Assembly (NCBI GenBank): GCA_947165045.1
Contig: CAMUYW010000002.1
Span: forward strand, 1-64,000
Reading direction: 5' to 3'
Source of the DNA: an uncultured Fibrobacter sp.
Lineage (GTDB): Bacteria; Fibrobacterota; Fibrobacteria; Fibrobacterales; Fibrobacteraceae
DNA: 64,000 nt
Part shown: positions 57,284-64,000 of the stretch, in pieces
How positions within the stretch are numbered: the stretch's first letter is position 1
Layout of the letters: every line of letters begins with the position of its first letter
Made by a program: the position numbers and the translations under genes
The notes under the pieces: generated by a model
What the model saw: only the letters and a program-made list of their open reading frames with translations
Database searches by the model: none
Told to the model about the DNA's origin: nothing

Positions 57284-58060
57284 TTATTTGCGGTTAATCA
57301 CGTCCAATATGACTTCTGATAGGGTTTTCGTAGCGCGCTTTGATAAATTAACGCCTTCAAGAGCTTGTTTGACAGCGTTTGTTCGGTCTTTAAAGCGTGC
57401 TCTATCTGAAAGAATGACAACGTTTTGCGCGCCTGAAATATCGTTTACATTGATTTTTACGTCTGCACGAACGAGGAACTTGGGATATAAAAGTCGGTAT
57501 TTGTCAGAAATCGCAACGGCAATACTCAACACGGGGTCAATTAAAAGAGTTGTTTTGGTGTTTTTGGCGTATCGAGAGGCTAAAATGGCGCCTGTTCCGC
57601 GCCCAGCAACGACTTCAGGGACTTTACCGTTTATTTGTGTGGCGCATTCGTAGATCATTTGGGCGTCGGATTCGAATGTTTCTTGCGATGGGGTTCCTTT
57701 GTTGTTCCCGCTTCCGCGGTAGTTGAATGTGGCTGCTACGTAACCGGGGAGGCTGTCGAGTTCGGCGAGGAACTGTGCTGCATCTTCGTCTGCATCGGGA
57801 TAATAGAGGAGTACGCTGTTTTGTTTGTTTCCGATAATAAAACCTTCAAGTTCCGTGCCGTCATCGAGTGTGCAGGGAATGTTCATTGCTTTGTCGGCAA
57901 TGGCGGCGCGGGCCTCGTTATGCGTGATGGCGCGCGGGAACGCGTTACGGCGTTCGGTCAGGGCAAGGTAAAAGACCATGCTAACATATATAATAAGGAG
58001 AATTCCTGCAAATCGCAGTATGCGACTTAATGTTCCCAAGGCGAGTTCTTTTAATTTCAT
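57284..58060 (-). CDS. Membrane-anchored alpha/beta-hydrolase-fold protein without catalytic serine
   Basis: 258 residues from ATG 58060 (MKLKELALGTLSRILRF). One N-terminal membrane helix (FAGILLIIYVSMVFYLA). The hydrolase-like fold shows the oxyanion strand VAATFNYRGSGNNKG and elbow VVAGRGTGAILASRYA, where G-x-S-x-G reads G-R-G-T-G, so the serine is absent. The usual C-terminal His is also not evident (VILSDRARFKDRTNAV). The relatives I have in mind (YfhR/ABHD17-like) are active hydrolases. Codons further upstream belong to repeat DNA and are excluded. Confidence 0.68.
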   Translation of the reverse strand: MKLKELALGTLSRILRFAGILLIIYVSMVFYLALTERRNAFPRAITHNEARAAIADKAMNIPCTLDDGTELEGFIIGNKQNSVLLYYPDADEDAAQFLAELDSLPGYVAATFNYRGSGNNKGTPSQETFESDAQMIYECATQINGKVPEVVAGRGTGAILASRYAKNTKTTLLIDPVLSIAVAISDKYRLLYPKFLVRADVKINVNDISGAQNVVILSDRARFKDRTNAVKQALEGVNLSKRATKTLSEVILDVINRK

Positions 58061-58087
58061 GATGGATAAGATAGTAATATCTAGATG

Positions 58088-58115
58088 GTGACCCCGGAAC
58101 AAGTCCGGGGTGACA
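58088..58115. repeat. CCCCGG element
   Basis: GTGACCCCGGAACAAGT - CCGGGGTGACAC. Stem CCCCGG/CCGGGG. The same GTGACCCCGG theme appears at 29938-29950. Confidence 0.6.
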
Positions 58116-58430
58116 CTCTGTATAAGAATGCATAAGGTTTGAACTCGATGAGAACGTTGACTGGATGCTTCGCGTTGCTCAGCATGACATGCGTAAGCCA
58201 ATAGAAGAGGGAATAGCACAAACACCTGAAAGGCGAGTGATGCAGGATTGCTTGCAATCCTATATCCGAGCCGTAAGGTGTTGCACGAAGTGCAAATGCG
58301 TAGGTCGAGAGTCGCACCCCGTCATTCTCCGAAGGAGACTACTCTGAAGCCGAGGACCGCAACCGTACTTGCACGGGTATGGTTGAGGCTAAGAGTAGGG
58401 CGGAGCCAATCCATACAGTTAATAGGTAAA

Positions 58431-58458
58431 GTATGGATCCTCCCAAAGGGAGGATGAC
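58431..58458. repeat. GTCATyCT repeat, reverse orientation
   Basis: GTATGGATCCTCCC - AAA - GGGAGGATGAC. Palindromic stem TCCTCCC/GGGAGGA. A facing CCATAC lies at about 58411. Confidence 0.8.
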
Positions 58459-58644
58459 TGTTTGGGCATGACCGAGACCAGCATTTGGTTTTTATGCTTC
58501 GCGAAAATACACAAACACGCAAGGCGAGAGAAGCGGGGCCGCTTGCGGACCCATTGTACAAGTACCAAACCTGTCGCTCGAAAATAGAAATGTAAACATT
58601 TCTGCTTTACTCGCTTATAGGTTTGTTCCGAGCCGAAGTGTTTG

Positions 58645-58705
58645 GCGTAACGGGCCTTTGGCCCATTACGCAAAAGGACTCCCGGTGGAGTACAACCGGG
58701 AGTCC
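58645..58705. other. Two adjacent strong hairpins
   Basis: Hairpin A: GCGTAA-C-GGGCC-TTT-GGCCC-A-TTACGC (58645-58671), one C/A mismatch. Hairpin B: GGACTCCCGGT, 8-nt loop, ACCGGGAGTCC (58676-58705), perfect 11-bp stem. Only 4 nt separate them and no T-run follows, so ordinary termination is unlikely. Could be a structured RNA end or a repeat. Confidence 0.55.
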
Positions 58706-58889
58706 GAGGGATGGGATTGGGTGTTCCTTTAAATTAAGCAATTTTTTTTGAAAGCGTATCACTTCAAAAACAAAAAGTGTTCCCATAGTGTTCTTTTTGC
58801 AGGAACAGCAAGGACTAGCACCGTTTTAAGGGCAATTTTTGAAAAAGGGGTGTTCCCAAAAAAGTCAAAAAAAATTAGATTTTCTTTTG

Positions 58890-59759
58890 ATGAACGTATA
58901 TGCCTACTACAATTATCGAAAGTACCTTCAGGACTACTACGAGTATCGTAAGTCCGTCCAGAGGTATTTCTCGTACCGGTCTTTTGCGAAAAAGGCTGGG
59001 TATTCTTCTTCTGGTCTTTATTTGGATTTAATCCGCGGGCGAAAGTCGCTTACGCCGCAGATGATTCCAAAGTTTGTTGCGGCTCTTGGACTTAATGAAA
59101 GGGAAGGCCGTTACTTCGCCTTGATGGTGGATTTCACGCATGCCACGACCGCATCTTCGAAGCAGCAAATCTTCGATCAGATGTCTGCGCTGTTGCCGCG
59201 AACCATCAAAAATCTGACTAAGAATCAGCAGGAATACTACAGCAAGTGGTATTACGTAGTCGCTCGCGAATCTCTTGCTGTCTTGAAGATTAATGACAAG
59301 AATATTCAGGAACTTGCGCTCTTCTTGAATCCGAAAATTTCTCTCCCGCAGGCCAAGCAGGCTATTCAGCTCCTTCTCAATTTGGGTCTTATAGAGCTCG
59401 GCGAAGATGGATTCTACCATTCCGTAAACAAGGCAATTACGAATGGCAGTGAAATCGCCCCGCTTTTCGTTCATCAGTTCCAAAAGCAGATGATTGATTT
59501 GGGTAAGGATGCGTTGGATCACTACAGTACCGAGCGCAGAAATGTATCTTGTATGACGATGAGTATCTCGGCTCAGGGATTGGAACGCATCATCAGCAAG
59601 ATAGACCTCTTCCGCAAGGAAATTGTGGACATCATCCGTTCGGATGAAGGTGAATCCATGGTTTGCGAAATGAACATCCAGTTCTTCCCGCTGAGTAAAG
59701 AAAAGGTGGCTCTGCCTCCGGAAGCGGAAGTAGAGGAGGGTGTCGATGAAGTTAGGTAA
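58890..59759 (+). CDS. TIGR02147-family Fibrobacter paralogue, probable DNA-binding protein
   Basis: 289 residues. VYAYYNYRKYLQDYYEYRKS opens the protein, followed by RSFAKKAGYSSSGLYLDLIRG, a Cro-like helix-turn-helix, and FVAALGLNEREGRYFALMVDF. These are typical of TIGR02147, a paralogous family described in F. succinogenes. The C-terminal two thirds are helical and end in acidic residues. It overlaps the next lipoprotein gene by 14 nt, which suggests coupled expression. No Shine-Dalgarno; TAGATTTT ends 6 nt before the ATG. Confidence 0.9.
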   Translation: MNVYAYYNYRKYLQDYYEYRKSVQRYFSYRSFAKKAGYSSSGLYLDLIRGRKSLTPQMIPKFVAALGLNEREGRYFALMVDFTHATTASSKQQIFDQMSALLPRTIKNLTKNQQEYYSKWYYVVARESLAVLKINDKNIQELALFLNPKISLPQAKQAIQLLLNLGLIELGEDGFYHSVNKAITNGSEIAPLFVHQFQKQMIDLGKDALDHYSTERRNVSCMTMSISAQGLERIISKIDLFRKEIVDIIRSDEGESMVCEMNIQFFPLSKEKVALPPEAEVEEGVDEVR

Positions 59760-61203
59760 GATTTATTTTGGGCTGTTCTCGGCTCTGTGTGCCTGCATGA
59801 TTGCATGCACCGGTGATAACGGCGGCGTTGCGGGTACTGTTACGGATACCGGCAATACGATTGCTATGGGCGTTGTGACTCGCACCGATGGTTCGCCCGC
59901 AGTTTCTGCATTAGTTCGAATTTCTCGTGAACCTGCTGAAGGGGATTCCCTTGCTAAGTTGGATTATATCCAGACGAAAACAGATTCGCAGGGCGTGTAC
60001 TCGTTTGATTCCGTGCTGGTGGATACGTTCCAACTTGCTGTAATCGATGTCGAACATAATGAAGTCTCGTACAAACCGCGCGCAACAAAGAACGCTGGCT
60101 CGCTGGATAGTATCAAACTTGAAAAGGCCGCTGTGTTTAGCAGTGTGTTGTACTATGAAGATGTGACTGAACCGTCTGTGGCAGTCGGGTCTCATTTTGA
60201 AGTGTTTGTCCCGGGAACACCGTTCTCCCAGAGCGTGTTTGCTGGCGATTCGTTTGCCATGCTCATTCCTGGCGGCTCGGAATGGCTTGGGTTCTGTCCG
60301 GGCGATCCGCAGATTGTGGCTCGCCTTGCAGATTCTGGTGTTGCAGACTCGTTAATTTATCGTACATGGAGCATGGACGGTAAGGTGAAGTCGGGCGACA
60401 CACTTACGAAGGGACCGTTTATCTGGAGCCCGATGAAGGATGTCGATTCCTTGATTAAGCTTGAAGAACAGAAGAAAAAGGAAAAGAAGCCTGCTTACTT
60501 GTCTGGAGTCGTAAAGTGCAGTAAAGACAGCGTTTGTTCGAATGTCCAGGTGCAGATGATTACGGATCTTTATGGCTTTGACTTTGTCGTTGGTGATTCC
60601 ACCGGCTTTAAGATGCAGGCCATGACGGATGAATTTGGCCGTTGGTTCTTGCAGGTGCCGCAATCGGTTCCTGATGACAGCCTCCGAATGGAATACCGAT
60701 TGCTTGATGATCAGGGCAAGGTCGCTTTGGCTGGACTTAGCCGCTATGTGCGTGCTTCTGAATTGAAAAATTTGAAAGATACGCTTGTGGTGGACACGGT
60801 AGAATTGACGAAAACCTCAGTCTTGATAAGCAAAGTTGAGCTTGTTGTTGATGCGGGTGTTTCAGATTCGACTCAATCTGGCGAAAATCATACCGAAGAA
60901 AACCCGGCCCAGTTGGAAAACTGCAAAGTGAATAATGTGAACAGTGTGGTGGTTGGTCTTAAAGGAACATCCCACTTTGTGAGAGACGTGACGTGCCGTG
61001 AGTTCAACATCATGGATCTTCCGGCGGGAGGTCATGATCTTGTTCTCTATTCCGGTGATCCTAAGGTTGTCCAGACGCTTAGAGATGCTAAGATCGCTTT
61101 GGATTCTATTGTGAGAATTACGCATGTGCAGTTGCCCAAGGCTGATACTCTTAAACAGCAGGGAATGACTTATGAGGTGCCAACATTAAAGACTTCGAAA
61201 TAA
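59746..61203 (+). CDS. Lipoprotein with carboxypeptidase-regulatory-like domain
   Basis: 485 residues. Signal and lipobox in MKLGKIYFGLFSALCACMIAC (MIAC). An N-terminal beta-sandwich (IAMGVVTRTDGSPAVSALVR ... QTKTDSQGVYSFDSVLVDTF, shortened) is typical of carboxypeptidase regulatory-like/CarboxypepD_reg domains. A second such unit recurs at AYLSGVVKCSKDSVCSNVQV ... TDEFGRWFLQVP. ATG 59746 has AGGAGG 7 nt upstream; GTG 59740 lies too close to it. The start lies inside the TIGR02147 gene. The protein is probably surface-exposed and controlled by its partner (inference). Confidence 0.8.
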   Translation: MKLGKIYFGLFSALCACMIACTGDNGGVAGTVTDTGNTIAMGVVTRTDGSPAVSALVRISREPAEGDSLAKLDYIQTKTDSQGVYSFDSVLVDTFQLAVIDVEHNEVSYKPRATKNAGSLDSIKLEKAAVFSSVLYYEDVTEPSVAVGSHFEVFVPGTPFSQSVFAGDSFAMLIPGGSEWLGFCPGDPQIVARLADSGVADSLIYRTWSMDGKVKSGDTLTKGPFIWSPMKDVDSLIKLEEQKKKEKKPAYLSGVVKCSKDSVCSNVQVQMITDLYGFDFVVGDSTGFKMQAMTDEFGRWFLQVPQSVPDDSLRMEYRLLDDQGKVALAGLSRYVRASELKNLKDTLVVDTVELTKTSVLISKVELVVDAGVSDSTQSGENHTEENPAQLENCKVNNVNSVVVGLKGTSHFVRDVTCREFNIMDLPAGGHDLVLYSGDPKVVQTLRDAKIALDSIVRITHVQLPKADTLKQQGMTYEVPTLKTSK

Positions 61204-61218
61204 TTTTCAAAATACCCC

Positions 61219-61247
61219 TTGCAGAATTGAAAATTATTTTCTAAAAT
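61219..61247 (+). promoter_or_regulatory. Promoter of tRNA-Gln
   Basis: TTGCAG (61219-61224), 17-nt spacer, TAAAAT (61242-61247), 13 nt before the tRNA. Confidence 0.65.
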
Positions 61248-61260
61248 TGGTGCGCACTGA

Positions 61261-61331
61261 TGAGCTATGGTGTAACGGTAGCACAACAGATTCTGACTCT
61301 GTTTGTCTAGGTTCGAATCCTGGTAGCTCAA
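61261..61331 (+). tRNA. tRNA-Gln (anticodon CTG)
   Basis: Cloverleaf by eye: acceptor TGAGCTA/TAGCTCA (7 bp), D-arm GTGT/GCAC with AACGGTA loop, anticodon stem ACAGA/TCTGT with loop TTCTGAC (anticodon CTG, reads CAG), T-arm CTAGG-TTCGAAT-CCTGG, discriminator A. The U1-A72 first pair is typical of tRNA-Gln. CCA is not encoded. It is 71 nt long and stands alone with its own promoter and terminator. Confidence 0.95.
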
Positions 61332-61337
61332 CGAAAG

Positions 61338-61372
61338 ACTCTTTGTTCATACTCCTGAACAGAGAGTTTTTT
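61338..61372 (+). terminator. Rho-independent terminator of tRNA-Gln
   Basis: ACTCTTTGTTC, 8-nt loop, GAACAGAGAGT (one T-G pair), T6. Confidence 0.88.
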
Positions 61373-61433
61373 ATTTTTATTAGGAAATTAGGCCTTAGGT
61401 GATAACTAAAAACCTACAACCTTTTAGATTGTT

Positions 61434-62198
61434 ATGGAATTTTTCGACTATTTTGAAAAACTTTATGCAGAGCGTTGGCCTTCACTCCTTGAATCGTTGA
61501 AAGGGGAGGGCTGTGCAATGGAACTCCGCTTTGGTGAAGGCTTGGAACCGTATTTTTTGGACGAGGCTTCGGTTTTTGCTGCGGAATCGCTTGGGGTGAA
61601 TCCGGGCGATCGAGTGCTCGATATGTGTGCCGCTCCTGGCGGAAAAACGCTTGTGCTTGCTTCGAAATTGCAGGGAAATGGTTCTTTACAAAGTAACGAC
61701 AGGTCGCCGGATCGCAGGCTTCGCTTGCAGCATGTGATTGAAAATTCCTTGCCGGAGTCCTGGCGTTCGATTATCAATGTTACTGGTTATGACGGTGTGA
61801 AGTTTGGTATGCACAAGAAGGAATGCTATGATAGGATTCTTTTGGATGCGCCGTGCTCGTCGGACAGGCATGTGCTGAATTCTCCTGCGCATTTGGAAGT
61901 GTGGTCGGTAAAGCGTGTGAAGCGCTTGTCGGTGGAACAGGGCTCGCTGCTTGCTTCGGCGGTAGATGCGCTTGCGCCGGGCGGAACGCTTATTTACAGC
62001 ACGTGTGCGCTTTCGCCGATGGAAAATGACGATGTTGTAAAGAAAATTCTCAAGAAGCGCAAGACCATGTGCTTAGACGAAATAGTTGAGATTCCTGAAG
62101 GCGCCGACCGTACGGAATGTGGTGTCCATATCTTGCCGGATCGCGCTGCTGGTCGTGGGCCGATATACTGCGCGAAAATGCGGAAAGTCCTCCCATAA
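61434..62198 (+). CDS. RNA (cytosine-5)-methyltransferase, NSUN/RsmB-like
   Basis: 254 residues. Has the methyltransferase core but no NusB domain: VLDMCAAPGGKTLVLAS (SAM loop), LLDAPCSSDRHVL (PC cysteine), YSTCALSPMENDD (TC catalytic cysteine). It resembles RsmF or eukaryotic NSUN4/NSUN3 in compactness; target RNA unknown. It is a second C5-methyltransferase besides RsmB at 15915. The start is ATG 61434, without a clear ribosome site. trxA follows 38 nt later. Confidence 0.88.
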   Translation: MEFFDYFEKLYAERWPSLLESLKGEGCAMELRFGEGLEPYFLDEASVFAAESLGVNPGDRVLDMCAAPGGKTLVLASKLQGNGSLQSNDRSPDRRLRLQHVIENSLPESWRSIINVTGYDGVKFGMHKKECYDRILLDAPCSSDRHVLNSPAHLEVWSVKRVKRLSVEQGSLLASAVDALAPGGTLIYSTCALSPMENDDVVKKILKKRKTMCLDEIVEIPEGADRTECGVHILPDRAAGRGPIYCAKMRKVLP

Positions 62199-62236
62199 AT
62201 TGCTATATTCATGTTCGTGAAAATAGGAGACTTTTT

Positions 62237-62560
62237 ATGGCAGCATTGAATCTTACTGCAGAATCTTTTGATAAGGTGATTACTTCGGGCCAGCTTGTGC
62301 TCGTTGACTTTTGGGCTACCTGGTGCCGCCCGTGTATGATGATGGGGCCGGTCGTCGAAGATCTTTCAAACGAATTTGACGGTCGTGCGATTATTGCAAA
62401 GATCAATGTTGATGACGAAGGTGTTTCGGATATCTGCACTCGTTTTGGTATCACGAACATTCCGAACATGAAACTCTTCAAGAATGGTGTTGAAGTGGGA
62501 AACATTGTCGGTGCAGTGCCGAAGGCTACTCTCAAGAACGCTATCGAAAAGAATCTTTAA
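62237..62560 (+). CDS. trxA: Thioredoxin with WCRPC active site
   Basis: 107 residues. VDFWATWCRPCMMMGP is the redox site, with Arg in place of the Gly found in classical WCGPC thioredoxins. cis-Pro in ITNIPNMKLF, GVEVGNIVGAVPK near the end. Cytoplasmic dithiol-disulfide reductase. AGGAGA lies 6 nt before the ATG. The WCRPC variant may shift redox potential (inference). hisF begins 37 nt after its stop. Confidence 0.92.
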   Translation: MAALNLTAESFDKVITSGQLVLVDFWATWCRPCMMMGPVVEDLSNEFDGRAIIAKINVDDEGVSDICTRFGITNIPNMKLFKNGVEVGNIVGAVPKATLKNAIEKNL

Positions 62561-62597
62561 TTTAACTAACTGCGCGCATCGCGTGAACTTTTGATAC

Positions 62598-63389
62598 ATG
62601 CTCACGAAACGTTTAATTGTCTGTTTGGATGTCCGTAACCGCAAGGTCACGAAGGGTGTAAAGTTTAAGGGTAATATTGACATTGGCGACCCAGTTGAAA
62701 TGGGGGCGAGATACAGCGACGACGGTGTCGATGAACTGGTCTTTTACGATATTACCGCGAGTGCAGAAAATCGTCCGTGCGACATGGAAATGATCCGCCA
62801 GATTGCAAAGCGTGTGTTTATCCCGTTTGCTGTGGGTGGTGGCATTCGCAATTTGGACGATATGCACGAGGCGCTTTTGGCCGGTGCAGAAAAGGTGAGC
62901 GTGAACAGCCTTGCTGTGTTGCACCCAGAAATCATTTCCGAAGGCGCAAAGGCTTTTGGACGCCAGTGCATTGTGCTTGGTATGGATGCGAAGTTCGTGG
63001 GTGTTTCGGACAAGATTCCGAGCGGCTATGAAGTGTTTATTCGCGGTGGCCGCCAAGCGATGGGCATCGATGCTCTTGAATGGGCAAAGCGCGCCGAAGA
63101 ACTCGGCGTTGGCGAAATCTGCTTGAATTCCATCGATACGGATGGCGTGAAGAACGGCTATGAACTCACGATTACCGACATGATAGCCAAGGCTGTGCAA
63201 GTGCCTGTGATTGCTAGCGGTGGTGCCGGTACGCCGGACCATATCGTGGACTTGTTCCGCAAGACGAGTGCCGATGCGGCACTGGTCGCGTCTATGGTGC
63301 ATTTTGGCGATTATACCGTGCCGGGAATCAAGAGCGAAATGCTTGCCGCTGGAATTCCTGTGCGCAAGAAGATGAACGGCGAGGTGTAA
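62598..63389 (+). CDS. hisF: Imidazole glycerol phosphate synthase cyclase subunit
   Basis: 263 residues, TIM barrel. Catalytic Asp in VCLDVRNRKVTKGVKFKG and second Asp in LNSIDTDGVKNGYEL. Phosphate loops FAVGGGIRNLDDMHEALLAG and IASGGAGTPDHIVDLF. FYDITAS replaces the common DITA context only slightly. It makes IGP and AICAR from PRFAR with HisH ammonia; hisH is not in view. Start ATG 62598 (MLTKRLIVCLD); no clear ribosome site. tldD starts directly after (TAAATG). Confidence 0.95.
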   Translation: MLTKRLIVCLDVRNRKVTKGVKFKGNIDIGDPVEMGARYSDDGVDELVFYDITASAENRPCDMEMIRQIAKRVFIPFAVGGGIRNLDDMHEALLAGAEKVSVNSLAVLHPEIISEGAKAFGRQCIVLGMDAKFVGVSDKIPSGYEVFIRGGRQAMGIDALEWAKRAEELGVGEICLNSIDTDGVKNGYELTITDMIAKAVQVPVIASGGAGTPDHIVDLFRKTSADAALVASMVHFGDYTVPGIKSEMLAAGIPVRKKMNGEV

Positions 63390-64000
63390 ATGAATCCAGA
63401 AGTTGCCGTAAAGATTTTTGAAGCGGGCAAAAGTGCTGGGGCTGATTTTGTTGAAATTTTCGAAGAAGAGACCCGCAGTTCAAGCCTCGGCTTGAAGGAC
63501 CGCCAGATTGAAACCGCGACCGCGGGTACCGAGTACGGTATCGGCGTTCGCCTTTTGTACGGGACGGAAGTTCTGTACGGCTTTACGAGTGACGACAGCG
63601 AAGAGGCTCTGGTAAAGCTGGTGAAGACGCTTGCGTTCGGGCGCATTGCTGCCGCAGCCGGTGGCGTGGGTTCTGCCGCAAAGCCGTTTGAATTTGCTCC
63701 CGAAAAGCGGATTTGCGATTTTAATGCTTCTGCATACCAGGACCCGCGTGTGCTGGGGCAGGCTATCAAGCAAGATTTTTTGTTCCGTGCAGACAAGACT
63801 GCTCGTGCACTGTCGCCGAAGATTGCACAGGTGGGCGCGAGCGTTACCGATAGTTGCACTTCGATTTCGCTCATGAACAGCGAAGGGCTTTACCTTGAAA
63901 TGACGCGCGGTCGCTTGCGCGTGAACGTGAACGTGACGGCAACGGACGGAACGGAACGTTTGACGACGCATGAGGCTCCGGGCGCTCTCGGCGGTTATGA
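63390..64000 (+). CDS. tldD: TldD-type metalloprotease (partial, 3' end beyond window)
   Basis: The first ~203 residues of a TldD/PmbA family protein: AVKIFEAGKSAGADFVEIFE, EETRSSSLGLKDRQIET, EYGIGVRLLYGTEVLYGFTS, then ALSPKIAQVGASVTD. TldD with TldE forms a zinc protease that degrades unfolded peptides and matures some RiPPs. The HEXXXH motif lies further on and is not visible. The ATG shares the TAAATG junction with the hisF stop. Confidence 0.9.
   Translation, partial: MNPEVAVKIFEAGKSAGADFVEIFEEETRSSSLGLKDRQIETATAGTEYGIGVRLLYGTEVLYGFTSDDSEEALVKLVKTLAFGRIAAAAGGVGSAAKPFEFAPEKRICDFNASAYQDPRVLGQAIKQDFLFRADKTARALSPKIAQVGASVTDSCTSISLMNSEGLYLEMTRGRLRVNVNVTATDGTERLTTHEAPGALGGY

Larger units (their letters stand above)
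58061..58889. other. Long repeat-filled intergenic region
   Basis: 829 nt with no convincing gene. Contents: a CCCCGG/CCGGGG element (58088-58115), CACCCCGTCATTCTCC (about 58314), a GTATGGATCC repeat (58431-58458), a block 58460-58640 with no recognised homology, two hairpins (58645-58671 and 58676-58705), and an AT-rich promoter stretch before 58890. The only open frames read through repeats. Confidence 0.65.

Noticed and set aside
58061-58225. N-terminal extension of the hydrolase-like gene (residues such as HAEQREASSQ)
   Set aside because: These codons translate spacer repeats; a membrane helix starts normally at ATG 58060.
58419-58673. Minus-strand frame in the long spacer
   Set aside because: It reads through the GTATGGATCC repeat and hairpin A; no start signal or motif.
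58460-58740. RNase P RNA, tmRNA, SRP RNA or 6S RNA in the unexplained block
   Set aside because: None of their conserved core motifs could be found by eye.

Overview
The window looks like chromosomal DNA of a Fibrobacter (phylum Fibrobacterota), probably F. succinogenes or a close relative. The basis is lineage-restricted families: a 'Fibrobacter succinogenes major paralogous domain' lipoprotein (32036-34015), a TIGR02147-type Fibrobacter paralogue (58890-59759), a lipoprotein GH5 cellulase of the endoglucanase-3 type, a secreted GH30 glycanase with a T9SS-like C-terminal tail, and many small lipoproteins and outer-membrane barrels. The sequence is mostly core chromosome. I see no phage, insertion sequence, rRNA or CRISPR array. 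There is one tRNA (Gln, CTG).

Layout. 1-6200: the start of an MlaE-type lipid-transport permease, two AT-rich membrane-protein genes of unknown function, an RlmD-family rRNA methyltransferase and three lipoproteins. 6200-12000: a 1174-residue protease-like/beta-propeller/barrel protein and the GH5 cellulase, both on the minus strand. 12200-19500: a double SagB-type nitroreductase, lrgAB, then fmt-rsmB and two outer-membrane proteins in one overlapping run. 19500-27800 (minus): mutY; a lipocalin-like protein, a eukaryote-type HisA and a glycosyltransferase; and aroE, an aroK-aroB fusion and a sugar-nucleotide epimerase. 27900-31400: der-plsY (overlapping by 95 nt) and gpsA, linking a ribosome-assembly GTPase to phospholipid synthesis. 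32000-37600: the collagen-like lipoprotein, GH30 and a sugar-phosphate transferase. 37700-46800: hom, a second sugar-phosphate transferase, nadC, UDP-xylose synthase, a DUF3943-like membrane protein, an AraC regulator and a 16-repeat MORN-like lipoprotein. 46800-58000: a TPM protein, an LPP20-like operon, lnt, rsmI, lpxH, an AbrB-like duplicated protein and two alpha/beta-hydrolase-fold proteins that lack the nucleophile serine. 58000-64000: a repeat-filled gap, the TIGR02147/lipoprotein pair, tRNA-Gln, an NSUN methyltransferase, trxA, hisF and the start of tldD.

Three structural themes stand out. (1) Intergenic spaces are filled with short palindromic repeats that begin GTCATyCT and end GGATCCATAC, often as head-to-head pairs that would fold into long hairpins, plus a 55-bp element on both sides of gpsA whose two copies differ by a compensating base-pair change. 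(2) About ten genes have a box like TAnnTTTG (the Bacteroidetes-type -7 element) ending only 4-6 nt before the ATG and no Shine-Dalgarno sequence, which suggests leaderless mRNAs in this phylum. (3) Gene packing is tight: ATG/TAA overlaps, a 95-nt two-frame overlap, a terminator inside a convergent coding region, and two terminators whose T-runs lie against the next start codon.

Limits: families are assigned by reading motifs. No alignment, folding energy or database search was run, and residue numbers are mostly approximate.
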